8,224 bases of DNA from an uncultured Dorea sp. (lineage in GTDB: Bacteria > Bacillota_A > Clostridia > Lachnospirales > Lachnospiraceae): NCBI GenBank assembly GCA_948468495.1, contig CAOKJI010000060.1, forward strand, positions 1 to 8,224, written 5' to 3'. A program made the translations under genes and the position numbers. The notes under the pieces are model-generated. The model did no database searches, was not told the origin of the DNA, and saw nothing but the letters and a program-made list of their open reading frames with translations. Position 1 is the first letter of the stretch, and each line of letters starts with the position of its first letter. Of this stretch, positions 1 to 5,023 are shown piece by piece.

Positions 1-119
1 TCCTGCGTGATATCTTCTGCATCATTTGGATTATGGATACTCACGAGCGCTGCCCGAAATATCTCATGCCGGTATTCTTTGTATACAGCATCGAAGTCTT
101 TTCTTCTTTCGGACTCCAT
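1..119 (-). CDS. ECF-type sigma-70 family RNA polymerase sigma factor, N-terminal fragment
   Basis: Partial gene: the first 39 codons lie in the window and the rest runs off the left edge. The translation begins MESERRKDFDAVYKEYRHEI and ends in DAEDITQ, the region 2.1-2.2 signature of ECF sigma factors that contacts the beta-prime clamp of RNA polymerase. Regions 2.4 and 4, which recognise the promoter, are not visible, so no regulon can be suggested. The ATG at 119 is preferred. An in-frame GTG at 149 would add ten residues, but neither start has a perfect Shine-Dalgarno; a GGGAAA stretch lies close to the ATG. It starts 40 nt after the HIT gene stop with no terminator between, so the two are probably co-transcribed. 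Family assignment is fairly sure despite the short fragment. Confidence 0.75.
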   Translation of the reverse strand, partial: MESERRKDFDAVYKEYRHEIFRAALVSIHNPNDAEDITQ

Positions 120-159
120 TTTCCCAACTATTTCCCTTTGTATTATCACTTTTTATCTT

Positions 160-576
160 TCACTGGTAACTTTCTCTCATCTTAGCTAATATATCCTCGC
201 GGTCCACATCACTCAACTCACCGACATTCCATCCAAATCCCGCATGATCGTCCTCATACCGGGGAATCAGATGCATATGGAAGTGAAATACAGTTTGACC
301 TGCACAGGCTCCGTTATTTTGCACCACATTAAATCCATCACACTTCAAAACTTCTGTCATCTTCACAATCATTCTCTTTGCCAGCAGAATTACCTTCTCT
401 GCCAACTCATCCGGCAATTCATACAGATTCGGATAATGTTCCTTCGGTAAAATCAATGCATGACCCTTTGATGCCGGACCAAGATCCAAAATTACACGGA
501 AATCATCATCCTCGTACAATGTTGCCGATGGAATCTCTCCATTTGCAATTTTGCAAAAGATACAATCGTCTCTCAT
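160..576 (-). CDS. HIT family protein (HinT-like nucleotide phosphoramidase/hydrolase)
   Basis: Complete 138-residue protein with the histidine-triad motif H98-F-H100-M-H102-L-I. H100 is the expected nucleophile, preceded by the typical N-x-G-x-x-AGQ-x-V segment at 87-96. C5-x-x-C8 near the N terminus with H47 matches the zinc site of many bacterial HIT proteins. Family members are cytosolic and hydrolyse purine nucleoside phosphoramidates or AMP-lysine type conjugates; the actual substrate cannot be read from sequence. Length is normal for the family. The ATG is preceded by a GAGAGGG Shine-Dalgarno at about 582-593. A promoter (TTGTGT, 16 bp, TATAAA) lies just upstream, back to back with the kinase promoter. 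The ECF sigma gene follows by 40 nt. Confidence 0.95.
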   Translation of the reverse strand: MRDDCIFCKIANGEIPSATLYEDDDFRVILDLGPASKGHALILPKEHYPNLYELPDELAEKVILLAKRMIVKMTEVLKCDGFNVVQNNGACAGQTVFHFHMHLIPRYEDDHAGFGWNVGELSDVDREDILAKMRESYQ

Positions 577-599
577 AATACCTACCCTCTCTCTAAAAT

Positions 600-627
600 T
601 TTATACAAAACGATTATGCTGACACAA
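600..627 (-). promoter_or_regulatory. Predicted sigma-A promoter for the HIT gene
   Basis: On the minus strand, TTGTGT (622-627) and TATAAA (600-605) are separated by 16 bp, about 25 nt upstream of the HIT start. The -35 box shares bases with the -35 box of the plus-strand kinase promoter. Confidence 0.5.
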
Positions 628-647
628 AATCGTCTCTTGCATATTCT
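619..647 (+). promoter_or_regulatory. Predicted sigma-A promoter for the histidine kinase gene
   Basis: CTGACA (619-624) and TATTCT (642-647) are separated by 17 bp, each one base from consensus at most positions. The expected transcription start is near 654, giving a leader of about 38 nt to the ATG at 692. Confidence 0.5.
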
Positions 648-691
648 AACCGCCGGTGTTACACTGATAATCCAGAAAGGCGGTGTATATT

Positions 692-1465
692 ATGTTTACA
701 ACTACAAATCTCGACAAATTAAAACAAATTATGGCTGAAAGCGATGAACATGCCGACACAATCGGCAGGCTTATTGCCTCTTACAAGGAAACAATCAGCG
801 CTATTACCCATGAGATTCGCAATCCTTTGACTCTGATATACAGCTCTCTGCAGCTTGTTGAATCAGAACATCCTGAAGTACAAAACTTTCGGCACTGGAA
901 CGCCATCCATCAGGACGTCTTATATATGATGCAACTTCTGACAGATCTATCTGGTTATAACAACGGACTTACATTACACAAGAAGACTCTGAATACCTCT
1001 GCATTTATCAAACAGCTTGTCTTGTCCTTTGCCGCCTCTTTTGAAACTTCGGATATCGAATTTACTTCCTGTATCACTCCGGAACTTCCGTCTGTACAGG
1101 CTGATGCTTCCAAACTCAAAGAAGTCCTTCTGAACTTATTAAAAAACGCTTTTGAAGCCTGCCATTCCGACAACAATGGTTCCGTCCGGCTAAAAGCCGA
1201 TACCACAACTCCTACAGCCAGGAATGATATCTATCTGCGCATTCAGATTCAGGACAATGGCTGCGGCATCCCTCCCGAACAAATAGATGAGATCTTCATA
1301 CCCTTTGTCACCTTCAAAACCGGAGGCACAGGTCTTGGTCTGTCCTTAAGCAAACGCATAGTCGAAGCACATGACGGAACACTCACCGTTACATCTGAAG
1401 CGGAGACAGGAACTACCTTCACCATACTTATTCCTGCCTGCTCTGCTTCTTCCGATACAGAATAA
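692..1465 (+). CDS. Soluble sensor histidine kinase lacking a sensor domain
   Basis: A 257-residue kinase with nothing but the catalytic core. The H-box is THEIRNPL with phospho-acceptor H40. The N-box is N148-LLK-N152, the G1 box is DNGCG at 188-192, an F-box-like segment spans about 202-207, and the G2 box is GTGLGL at 212-217. There is no membrane segment and no recognisable PAS, GAF or HAMP domain; only about 30 residues precede the HisKA helix. The H-box resembles sporulation-type and NtrB-type kinases. No response regulator is adjacent, so the partner is unknown; a phosphorelay such as Spo0F/Spo0A is one possibility and is only inference. ATG 692 is preferred over GTG 683 because AAAGGCGG (676-683) sits 8 nt before the ATG and would overlap the GTG. 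Its 3' end overlaps the rhomboid gene. Confidence 0.9.
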   Translation: MFTTTNLDKLKQIMAESDEHADTIGRLIASYKETISAITHEIRNPLTLIYSSLQLVESEHPEVQNFRHWNAIHQDVLYMMQLLTDLSGYNNGLTLHKKTLNTSAFIKQLVLSFAASFETSDIEFTSCITPELPSVQADASKLKEVLLNLLKNAFEACHSDNNGSVRLKADTTTPTARNDIYLRIQIQDNGCGIPPEQIDEIFIPFVTFKTGGTGLGLSLSKRIVEAHDGTLTVTSEAETGTTFTILIPACSASSDTE

Positions 1466-2021
1466 CCGCCAGAACAAAGCCAGCCGCCGCGCCTCCAATA
1501 TGTGCCGAATTATTAATCCCTCCGCTGGTAAAACCATGATACAAGGAAATCGCCATCATGAATAAAATCCCCTTTCCTGATACGTTTCCAACCCTCCCAT
1601 GATTACGGATTGCAATATAGAACAGCGCTCCAATAATTCCAAATACCGCACCAGAAGCTCCTGCCGACACAGCGTATTCTTCCGTATGCAACTCTGTTAT
1701 AAGAGATAACAAATTCCCGGCAAATCCGCTGACCAGATACAGTAATACATACTTTACCCTGCCGAGTTCCTGCTCCAACTGCCACCCCATCAGCACAAGC
1801 GCTATCATATTGTTCATCAGATGCTCAAATCCATAGTGAAGAAACATGCAGGTAAACAACTCTTCGTATTTACCTGCATAGATAATATCCGGGGTATACA
1901 TAGCGCCATGCTCCAGCATAAATCCTACGTCCTCTGTCATGCCTTGAAATGACAAAATCAGGAATACAACAATATTTACAGCAGCCAGTACAATCGTACA
2001 TGGCGCTTTCTTCTGGTACAT
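1428..2021 (-). CDS. Rhomboid family intramembrane serine protease
   Basis: A 197-residue polytopic membrane protein with the rhomboid signatures. GASGAVFG carries catalytic S123, and the histidine of the HIGGAAAG motif (H174) completes the dyad. H67-x3-N71 corresponds to the oxyanion-side H-x3-N of GlpG. Rhomboids cleave transmembrane helices within the bilayer; the substrate here is unknown. The open frame extends 18 codons further to an ATG at 2075, but that segment contains a TATAAT promoter and has no ribosome binding site. The ATG at 2021 is preceded at 6 nt by a perfect AAGGAG and is therefore chosen. It is in the same direction as the Tad genes but is separated from them by a MITE-like element and has its own promoter. 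Its last 38 bp overlap the convergent kinase gene. Confidence 0.93.
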   Translation of the reverse strand: MYQKKAPCTIVLAAVNIVVFLILSFQGMTEDVGFMLEHGAMYTPDIIYAGKYEELFTCMFLHYGFEHLMNNMIALVLMGWQLEQELGRVKYVLLYLVSGFAGNLLSLITELHTEEYAVSAGASGAVFGIIGALFYIAIRNHGRVGNVSGKGILFMMAISLYHGFTSGGINNSAHIGGAAAGFVLAVILYRKKQSRQE

Positions 2022-2027
2022 AGCCTG

Positions 2028-2033
2028 CTCCTT
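2028..2033 (-). promoter_or_regulatory. Shine-Dalgarno fixing the rhomboid start
   Basis: AAGGAG on the minus strand lies 6 nt before the ATG at 2021. No comparable site precedes the upstream in-frame ATGs at 2057 and 2075. Confidence 0.8.
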
Positions 2034-2055
2034 AATTACATCATTTTCTGTTGCC

Positions 2056-2084
2056 ATTATACCATTATTTACCATCTACGTCGA
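2056..2084 (-). promoter_or_regulatory. Extended -10 promoter of the rhomboid gene
   Basis: The minus strand reads TGGTATAAT, a perfect TGn extended -10 (TATAAT at 2056-2061). A weak -35, TCGACG (2079-2084), lies 17 bp away. Predicted transcription starts near 2049, about 28 nt before the rhomboid ATG. This places the promoter inside the longest open frame and argues for the shorter protein. Confidence 0.65.
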
Positions 2085-2092
2085 GATTTAAT

Positions 2093-2100
2093 TCAAAATT
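2093..2100. repeat. Left copy of 8-bp target-site duplication
   Basis: TCAAAATT, identical to 2161-2168. The two copies exactly flank the 60-bp inverted-repeat element. Confidence 0.7.
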
Positions 2101-2160
2101 GTTATTGTTCATGAGTCAGGAATCGTTATTATGAGCGACCCCCGGGTCGTAAATAGTAAC
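2101..2160. mobile_element. MITE-like 60-bp inverted-repeat element
   Basis: The outer 14 bases, GTTATTGTTCATGA (2101-2114), pair with TCGTAAATAGTAAC (2147-2160): 10 Watson-Crick pairs, three G-U type pairs on the plus strand and one mismatch. A GC-rich palindrome (CGACC/GGTCG around 2136-2149) lies near the right end. The element is bounded precisely by an 8-bp perfect direct repeat, as expected for a transposase-mobilised miniature element. It has no coding capacity. A structured intergenic repeat with a chance flanking repeat is the alternative; the exact fit of both boundaries favours insertion. There is no T-tract, so it is not a standard intrinsic terminator. It lies between the Tad operon and the rhomboid promoter and may separate the two transcription units. 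Confidence 0.65.
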
Positions 2161-2168
2161 TCAAAATT
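2161..2168. repeat. Right copy of 8-bp target-site duplication, containing a stop codon
   Basis: TCAAAATT, identical to 2093-2100. On the minus strand it reads AATTTTGA and includes the TGA stop of the DUF6382-type gene, so insertion left the protein unchanged. Confidence 0.7.
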
Positions 2169-3030
2169 CTTCCTCGTCTATGTAGACTCCGTCCCAATCT
2201 CCCCATTTGGGACGTTTATGCCGGCGAAGAAGCCGCTTCACCGGACTCCACAAATTATCCGTTTCTTTTAGAATTTTGCTGCCCATTTCCTGCCTTGTAA
2301 TCCAGTCATGTTCTTCACTGTCATATTCAACCGCCCTCTGCCTCCATAATTCTTCTCTATGAAAATCTTCTTCCTCAAAAACATACTGCTTCCCCTCGGT
2401 TTCTTCTGTCCCCCTGCCCCTTTGCTTTTTGCTTCCTTCGGAATTTTCCGTCTGTTCTTCAATGTGCTTTTCATTTTCTTCATTCTCTTCCCTTATTTTC
2501 TCTAAGTCCTGCATGATTCTTTTCAGACTATAAGTTTCTTTCATAGTCTCTTTATGTAGAAAAAAAGCTGTCTTTACACTGGAAACATCCTGATAGTCCG
2601 TCCATTGTACAAAATCATCCATCAACCGGTGAAAAGACACGCGAATATCTTCATCCCCCTGCGGAAAATAACAAAACCAGTACGCTTTTTCCTCATAAAA
2701 AATGTAATCCGGGTTCAACAACAGTCTGTTCGGATTCAGAAGATATCTTTCCGTCTCACTGATTACCTCCTGTATCCTCTTTAAAAATAGGTTCATTTCC
2801 TCCCAAGTAATTTTCCTCTGCTTATAATACTGCCGCAGCGGCGTTCGTCCTGTAACATCATATTCATAGACAGTGCTTTCCCCCTCTCCATAAACCCTCA
2901 TCGGAAGTAATCCTTTGAGACGGTTCTCACGCAGCATCCGAATCTGATAATCTTCTATACATAATCCATCCAGCCGGAGTCTTAATCTGGTCTGGTTCAA
3001 TTCCTTCTTTAACTCTGCCTGAAAGTCCAT
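2161..3030 (-). CDS. DUF6382-like protein without an FHA domain, end of Tad operon
   Basis: A 289-residue protein. The first 150 or so residues resemble the DUF6382 domain: a GLLPMRV...YDVTGRTPL block (about 40-65), then ERYLLNPNRLLLNPDYIF (94-111) and an aromatic YWFCYFP strand (117-123). Such proteins often continue into a C-terminal FHA phosphothreonine-binding domain. Here the rest is highly charged (E/K/R-rich, about 175-260), followed by a basic patch (VKRLLRRHKR) and an acidic end, with no FHA motifs. No membrane segment is evident, so it is probably cytosolic; its role in pilus assembly is unknown. The open frame extends to 3132 but overlaps the previous gene by 77 nt. The ATG at 3030 has GAAAGGG 8 nt upstream and lies 25 nt after the preceding stop, so it is chosen. 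Family call is from remembered motif pattern. Confidence 0.8.
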   Translation of the reverse strand: MDFQAELKKELNQTRLRLRLDGLCIEDYQIRMLRENRLKGLLPMRVYGEGESTVYEYDVTGRTPLRQYYKQRKITWEEMNLFLKRIQEVISETERYLLNPNRLLLNPDYIFYEEKAYWFCYFPQGDEDIRVSFHRLMDDFVQWTDYQDVSSVKTAFFLHKETMKETYSLKRIMQDLEKIREENEENEKHIEEQTENSEGSKKQRGRGTEETEGKQYVFEEEDFHREELWRQRAVEYDSEEHDWITRQEMGSKILKETDNLWSPVKRLLRRHKRPKWGDWDGVYIDEEEF

Positions 3031-3038
3031 TTCCCAAT

Positions 3039-3045
3039 CCCTTTC
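3039..3045 (-). promoter_or_regulatory. Shine-Dalgarno fixing the DUF6382 protein start
   Basis: GAAAGGG on the minus strand lies 8 nt before the ATG at 3030. It supports this start over the upstream ATG at 3132 inside the TadE-like gene. Confidence 0.65.
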
Positions 3046-3055
3046 TACTAGTTTT

Positions 3056-3475
3056 TCATCTTCTAAGACCCAATTTTCGATACTTCCGTATCTTTTCTTC
3101 GGGTTCTGTAAGACTTGCTGCTTCCGAAACAAACAGCCTCATTTTCCCCTTTGAAGCAGACACCCTCACCACAATCTGCTCCTCGCTGACCTCTGCGCTC
3201 CCCCGCACATTCCCGAACAGAATGCATTTTCCAGTTACTCTATCCTCAAAAATCGCCTGAACCGTTCCGTCAGTTACTCCATCCTTTTCCCTTGCCTTAG
3301 CGCTCCCTGCTACCGCAGCTTCATAAGCACACGCCGCAATCACTTCTTTGTCATGGTAATAAAATATTCCCATAATGCTCAGGAAAAATATAAGAAATAT
3401 TACCGGCATAATATAGGTCATCTCCACCGTAATCATTCCTGATAACCCGCCTTCTATCCATTTATTCCTCTGCAT
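3056..3475 (-). CDS. Small TadE-like pseudopilin
   Basis: A 139-residue single-pass protein. A short basic leader ends in G13, followed by M-I-T-V-E18 and a hydrophobic helix to about residue 39. The G|xxxxE arrangement (Glu at +5 of the mature protein) is the type IV prepilin/TadE processing site. The remainder, about 100 residues, would be extracytoplasmic and has charged segments and a basic tail. TadE and TadF are minor pseudopilins required for Flp pilus assembly; this is one of two TadE-like proteins in the operon. An AAGGAG (3482-3487) lies 6 nt before the ATG. The DUF6382-type gene follows 25 nt downstream. Confidence 0.85.
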   Translation of the reverse strand: MQRNKWIEGGLSGMITVEMTYIMPVIFLIFFLSIMGIFYYHDKEVIAACAYEAAVAGSAKAREKDGVTDGTVQAIFEDRVTGKCILFGNVRGSAEVSEEQIVVRVSASKGKMRLFVSEAASLTEPEEKIRKYRKLGLRR

Positions 3476-3555
3476 GCTGTTCTCCTTTTGCTGTAAACCT
3501 GCCGTCTTACAGACACTTGTACGTCCGTCAATATCCGTAACTCCTCAGCATTCAT
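3454..3555 (-). CDS. Possible 33-residue small ORF between prepilin peptidase and TadE-like gene
   Basis: ATG at 3555 preceded 6 nt upstream by GGAAGG (3562-3567). It encodes a basic 33-residue peptide starting MNAEELRILTDVQVSVRRQV. It begins 20 nt after the peptidase stop and ends 22 nt inside the downstream TadE-like gene, filling what would otherwise be a 100-nt gap in a tight operon. Translation across the next start could couple expression of the TadE-like protein. There is no recognisable family, no membrane segment and no prepilin motif. It may be only a leader peptide or a chance open frame. Confidence 0.3.
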   Translation of the reverse strand: MNAEELRILTDVQVSVRRQVYSKRRTACRGING

Positions 3556-3575
3556 TTTTAACCTTCCAATAATTT

Positions 3576-4046
3576 TCAAAGCAGTATTTCCTCTGTCCAC
3601 ATAATGATATAACCAAGGGTAATAAATGGAATCATGGGAAGCGTCATTCCTCTGCGAAACCGGCATACCGCAAGCACCCCCATGGCTGCCAGCGCTGCCG
3701 ACATCCAGGCTGCAAACAGCAAAAGCAGCATATTCCAGGTTCCTACATATATTCCAAGCACACACAGAAGCCAGCTATCCCCATATCCAAGCTGCTCACC
3801 TGTTACTCTGCTAACCACCACAAACAAAAGGCCAATCAGAAGTCCTCCGGCTGCCAGCCGAATATGACCTGCCCCCACAAGAACCGTATACCCCGCCGCC
3901 ATAACGCCCCCCAGTATCAACGCCAACCCAGGTATTCTCCTACGCCTGATATCCGCCACAGATAAACCCGCAAGGATACTCATACAAATAATCCTGCTGG
4001 CAAACAACGCCCCGTTTCCTGCTATATATTCATTTATCTGCTGCAT
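3576..4046 (-). CDS. A24 family prepilin peptidase (TadV/CpaA type)
   Basis: A 156-residue, almost entirely hydrophobic protein with the two catalytic aspartates of the aspartyl prepilin peptidases: D32 in D-IRRRRIP and D90 in the GYGD motif. It lacks the N-terminal methylase region of PilD, as is usual for TadV/CpaA enzymes, and its length is normal for them. It should cleave the leader of the Flp1-like pilin and the TadE-like pseudopilins on the cytoplasmic side of the membrane. The open frame begins at a GTG at 4055, but AAGGAG sits 1 nt before that GTG and 10 nt before the ATG at 4046, so the ATG is chosen. The gene overlaps the preceding TadE-like gene by 13 nt, suggesting translational coupling. 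Confidence 0.92.
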   Translation of the reverse strand: MQQINEYIAGNGALFASRIICMSILAGLSVADIRRRRIPGLALILGGVMAAGYTVLVGAGHIRLAAGGLLIGLLFVVVSRVTGEQLGYGDSWLLCVLGIYVGTWNMLLLLFAAWMSAALAAMGVLAVCRFRRGMTLPMIPFITLGYIIMWTEEILL

Positions 4047-4879
4047 TTTGAACACGCTCCTTTCCCTACCGCTTCTGTTAGGGGAATTGCATATATTGTC
4101 CTTTTCAACCCGCTGCAGCTCAGTGAATTATGATAACGCCCGCCATACTCCGTAATATAAACTTCACTCGCCGCCATGCCATGCACACATCTCTCACAGG
4201 CATGATACTTCCCCTGACTTTCATTGCGCAATCCTTCTACTGCACCATAAGGCACCATCCGAATGGACAATTCCAGATAATTGCAATGATAATCCCGGTG
4301 ATAAACCATCCCGTTTTCCGTAATATATACAGTCTCCTCATTCTCTTGCCCCAATCCAAACCGGGTATATCCATTCCACCCCTTCATCCGCATGGATTCC
4401 TCCATATTTACCGGCGCCGCTAAGAAAACTGGAATGGGAAGCCTTATCTGATAAGAAGCCCTAAGTTCCAGAATCCCTGTAAGCGCCGACATTCTGGATT
4501 CTTCACAGTGGATTCCGCCGCTTCCATTTACTACAATACTTCTATCCAGACGCTCACTGCCGATTGATGATACAATATCTGACTCAAGGCTCCCTGGCGT
4601 AACCACCGGATTCAGATAAATATCCTCTGCCGCTTCCTTCGCAGCATACTGCATTCCACTGCGAATAGTTGTCCGAATGGACATCACCTCAATCATATAG
4701 AAGAGAGCCAGCACAGCGAAAAAGAACAACGGAACAGCGAGGGCCGCTTCCACCGTAATTACGGCTTTTCTTGCGGAAAGACAGGAGGATATCCTTTTGA
4801 AACATCGGAACCTTTGTCTAAAATATTGAAAATATGAGGATCTTAGATATAAGGGATTCTGCCTTTTGTAAGGCATCAT
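4034..4879 (-). CDS. TadE-like pseudopilin with two C-terminal His/Cys (zinc-knuckle-like) repeats
   Basis: A 281-residue protein. A basic N-terminal leader (about 1-39) precedes V-I-T-V-E44-AALAVP and a hydrophobic helix to about 66, the TadE/prepilin pattern with Glu at +5 but Ala rather than Gly at -1. The predicted extracytoplasmic part ends in two related repeats. Repeat A starts VYITENGMVYH (184) with H194-x4-C199-x28-C228-x2-C231; repeat B starts VYITEYGGRYH (240) with H250-x4-C255-x20-C276-x2-C279. Such HxxxxC...CxxC modules resemble small Ada-like metal-binding domains found at the ends of secreted clostridial proteins; metal binding is inferred. The ATG at 4879 has AAAGGAG 9 nt upstream, whereas the open frame to 4951 lacks a good site. 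It follows a 144-nt gap and overlaps the peptidase gene. Confidence 0.82.
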   Translation of the reverse strand: MMPYKRQNPLYLRSSYFQYFRQRFRCFKRISSCLSARKAVITVEAALAVPLFFFAVLALFYMIEVMSIRTTIRSGMQYAAKEAAEDIYLNPVVTPGSLESDIVSSIGSERLDRSIVVNGSGGIHCEESRMSALTGILELRASYQIRLPIPVFLAAPVNMEESMRMKGWNGYTRFGLGQENEETVYITENGMVYHRDYHCNYLELSIRMVPYGAVEGLRNESQGKYHACERCVHGMAASEVYITEYGGRYHNSLSCSGLKRTIYAIPLTEAVGKGACSKCSR

Positions 4880-4888
4880 AAGAAACGT

Positions 4889-4895
4889 CTCCTTT
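4889..4895 (-). promoter_or_regulatory. Shine-Dalgarno fixing the TadE-like protein start
   Basis: AAAGGAG on the minus strand, 9 nt before tandem ATG codons at 4879 and 4876. It rules against the longer frame beginning at 4951. Confidence 0.75.
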
Positions 4896-5001
4896 CTATA
4901 AATAAAATACATTAGAGTTTTATCTGACTTAGCGATGCTCCAAAAGGACATCCTTCTGTCTTTCCGTATCGTTTATCTTATCTGACATTCTTAGTCCGTT
5001 A

Positions 5002-5007
5002 ATTATA
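5002..5007 (-). promoter_or_regulatory. Possible internal -10 element in the 144-nt gap of the Tad operon
   Basis: A perfect TATAAT on the minus strand lies just after the DUF5702 gene stop, at the start of the largest gap in the operon (4880-5023). No convincing -35 is found at 16-18 bp, so an internal promoter is only a possibility. The rest of the gap holds the Shine-Dalgarno of the next gene and nothing else clear. Confidence 0.25.
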
Positions 5008-5023
5008 TCTTGTAAATTCTACA

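Noticed and set aside
7..189. 60-codon plus-strand frame at the left edge
   Set aside because: It lies opposite the ECF sigma factor start and the end of the HIT gene and has no family features.
649..684. ACCGCC/GGCGGT inverted repeat that could hide the kinase ribosome binding site
   Set aside because: The predicted transcription start (about 654) lies within or after the left arm, so most of it would be absent from the mRNA.
2136..2149. GC-rich palindrome as an intrinsic terminator for the Tad operon
   Set aside because: The stem is short with a tiny loop and is not followed by a T-tract on either strand; it is better seen as part of the inverted-repeat element.
3454..3765. 103-codon minus-strand frame running through the prepilin peptidase gene
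   Set aside because: Most of it is an out-of-frame reading of the peptidase, which has clear catalytic motifs. Only its last 33 codons have their own ribosome binding site.
4929..4988. 19-codon open frame in the 144-nt gap of the Tad operon
   Set aside because: There is no convincing Shine-Dalgarno, the peptide is very short, and no family is recognisable.
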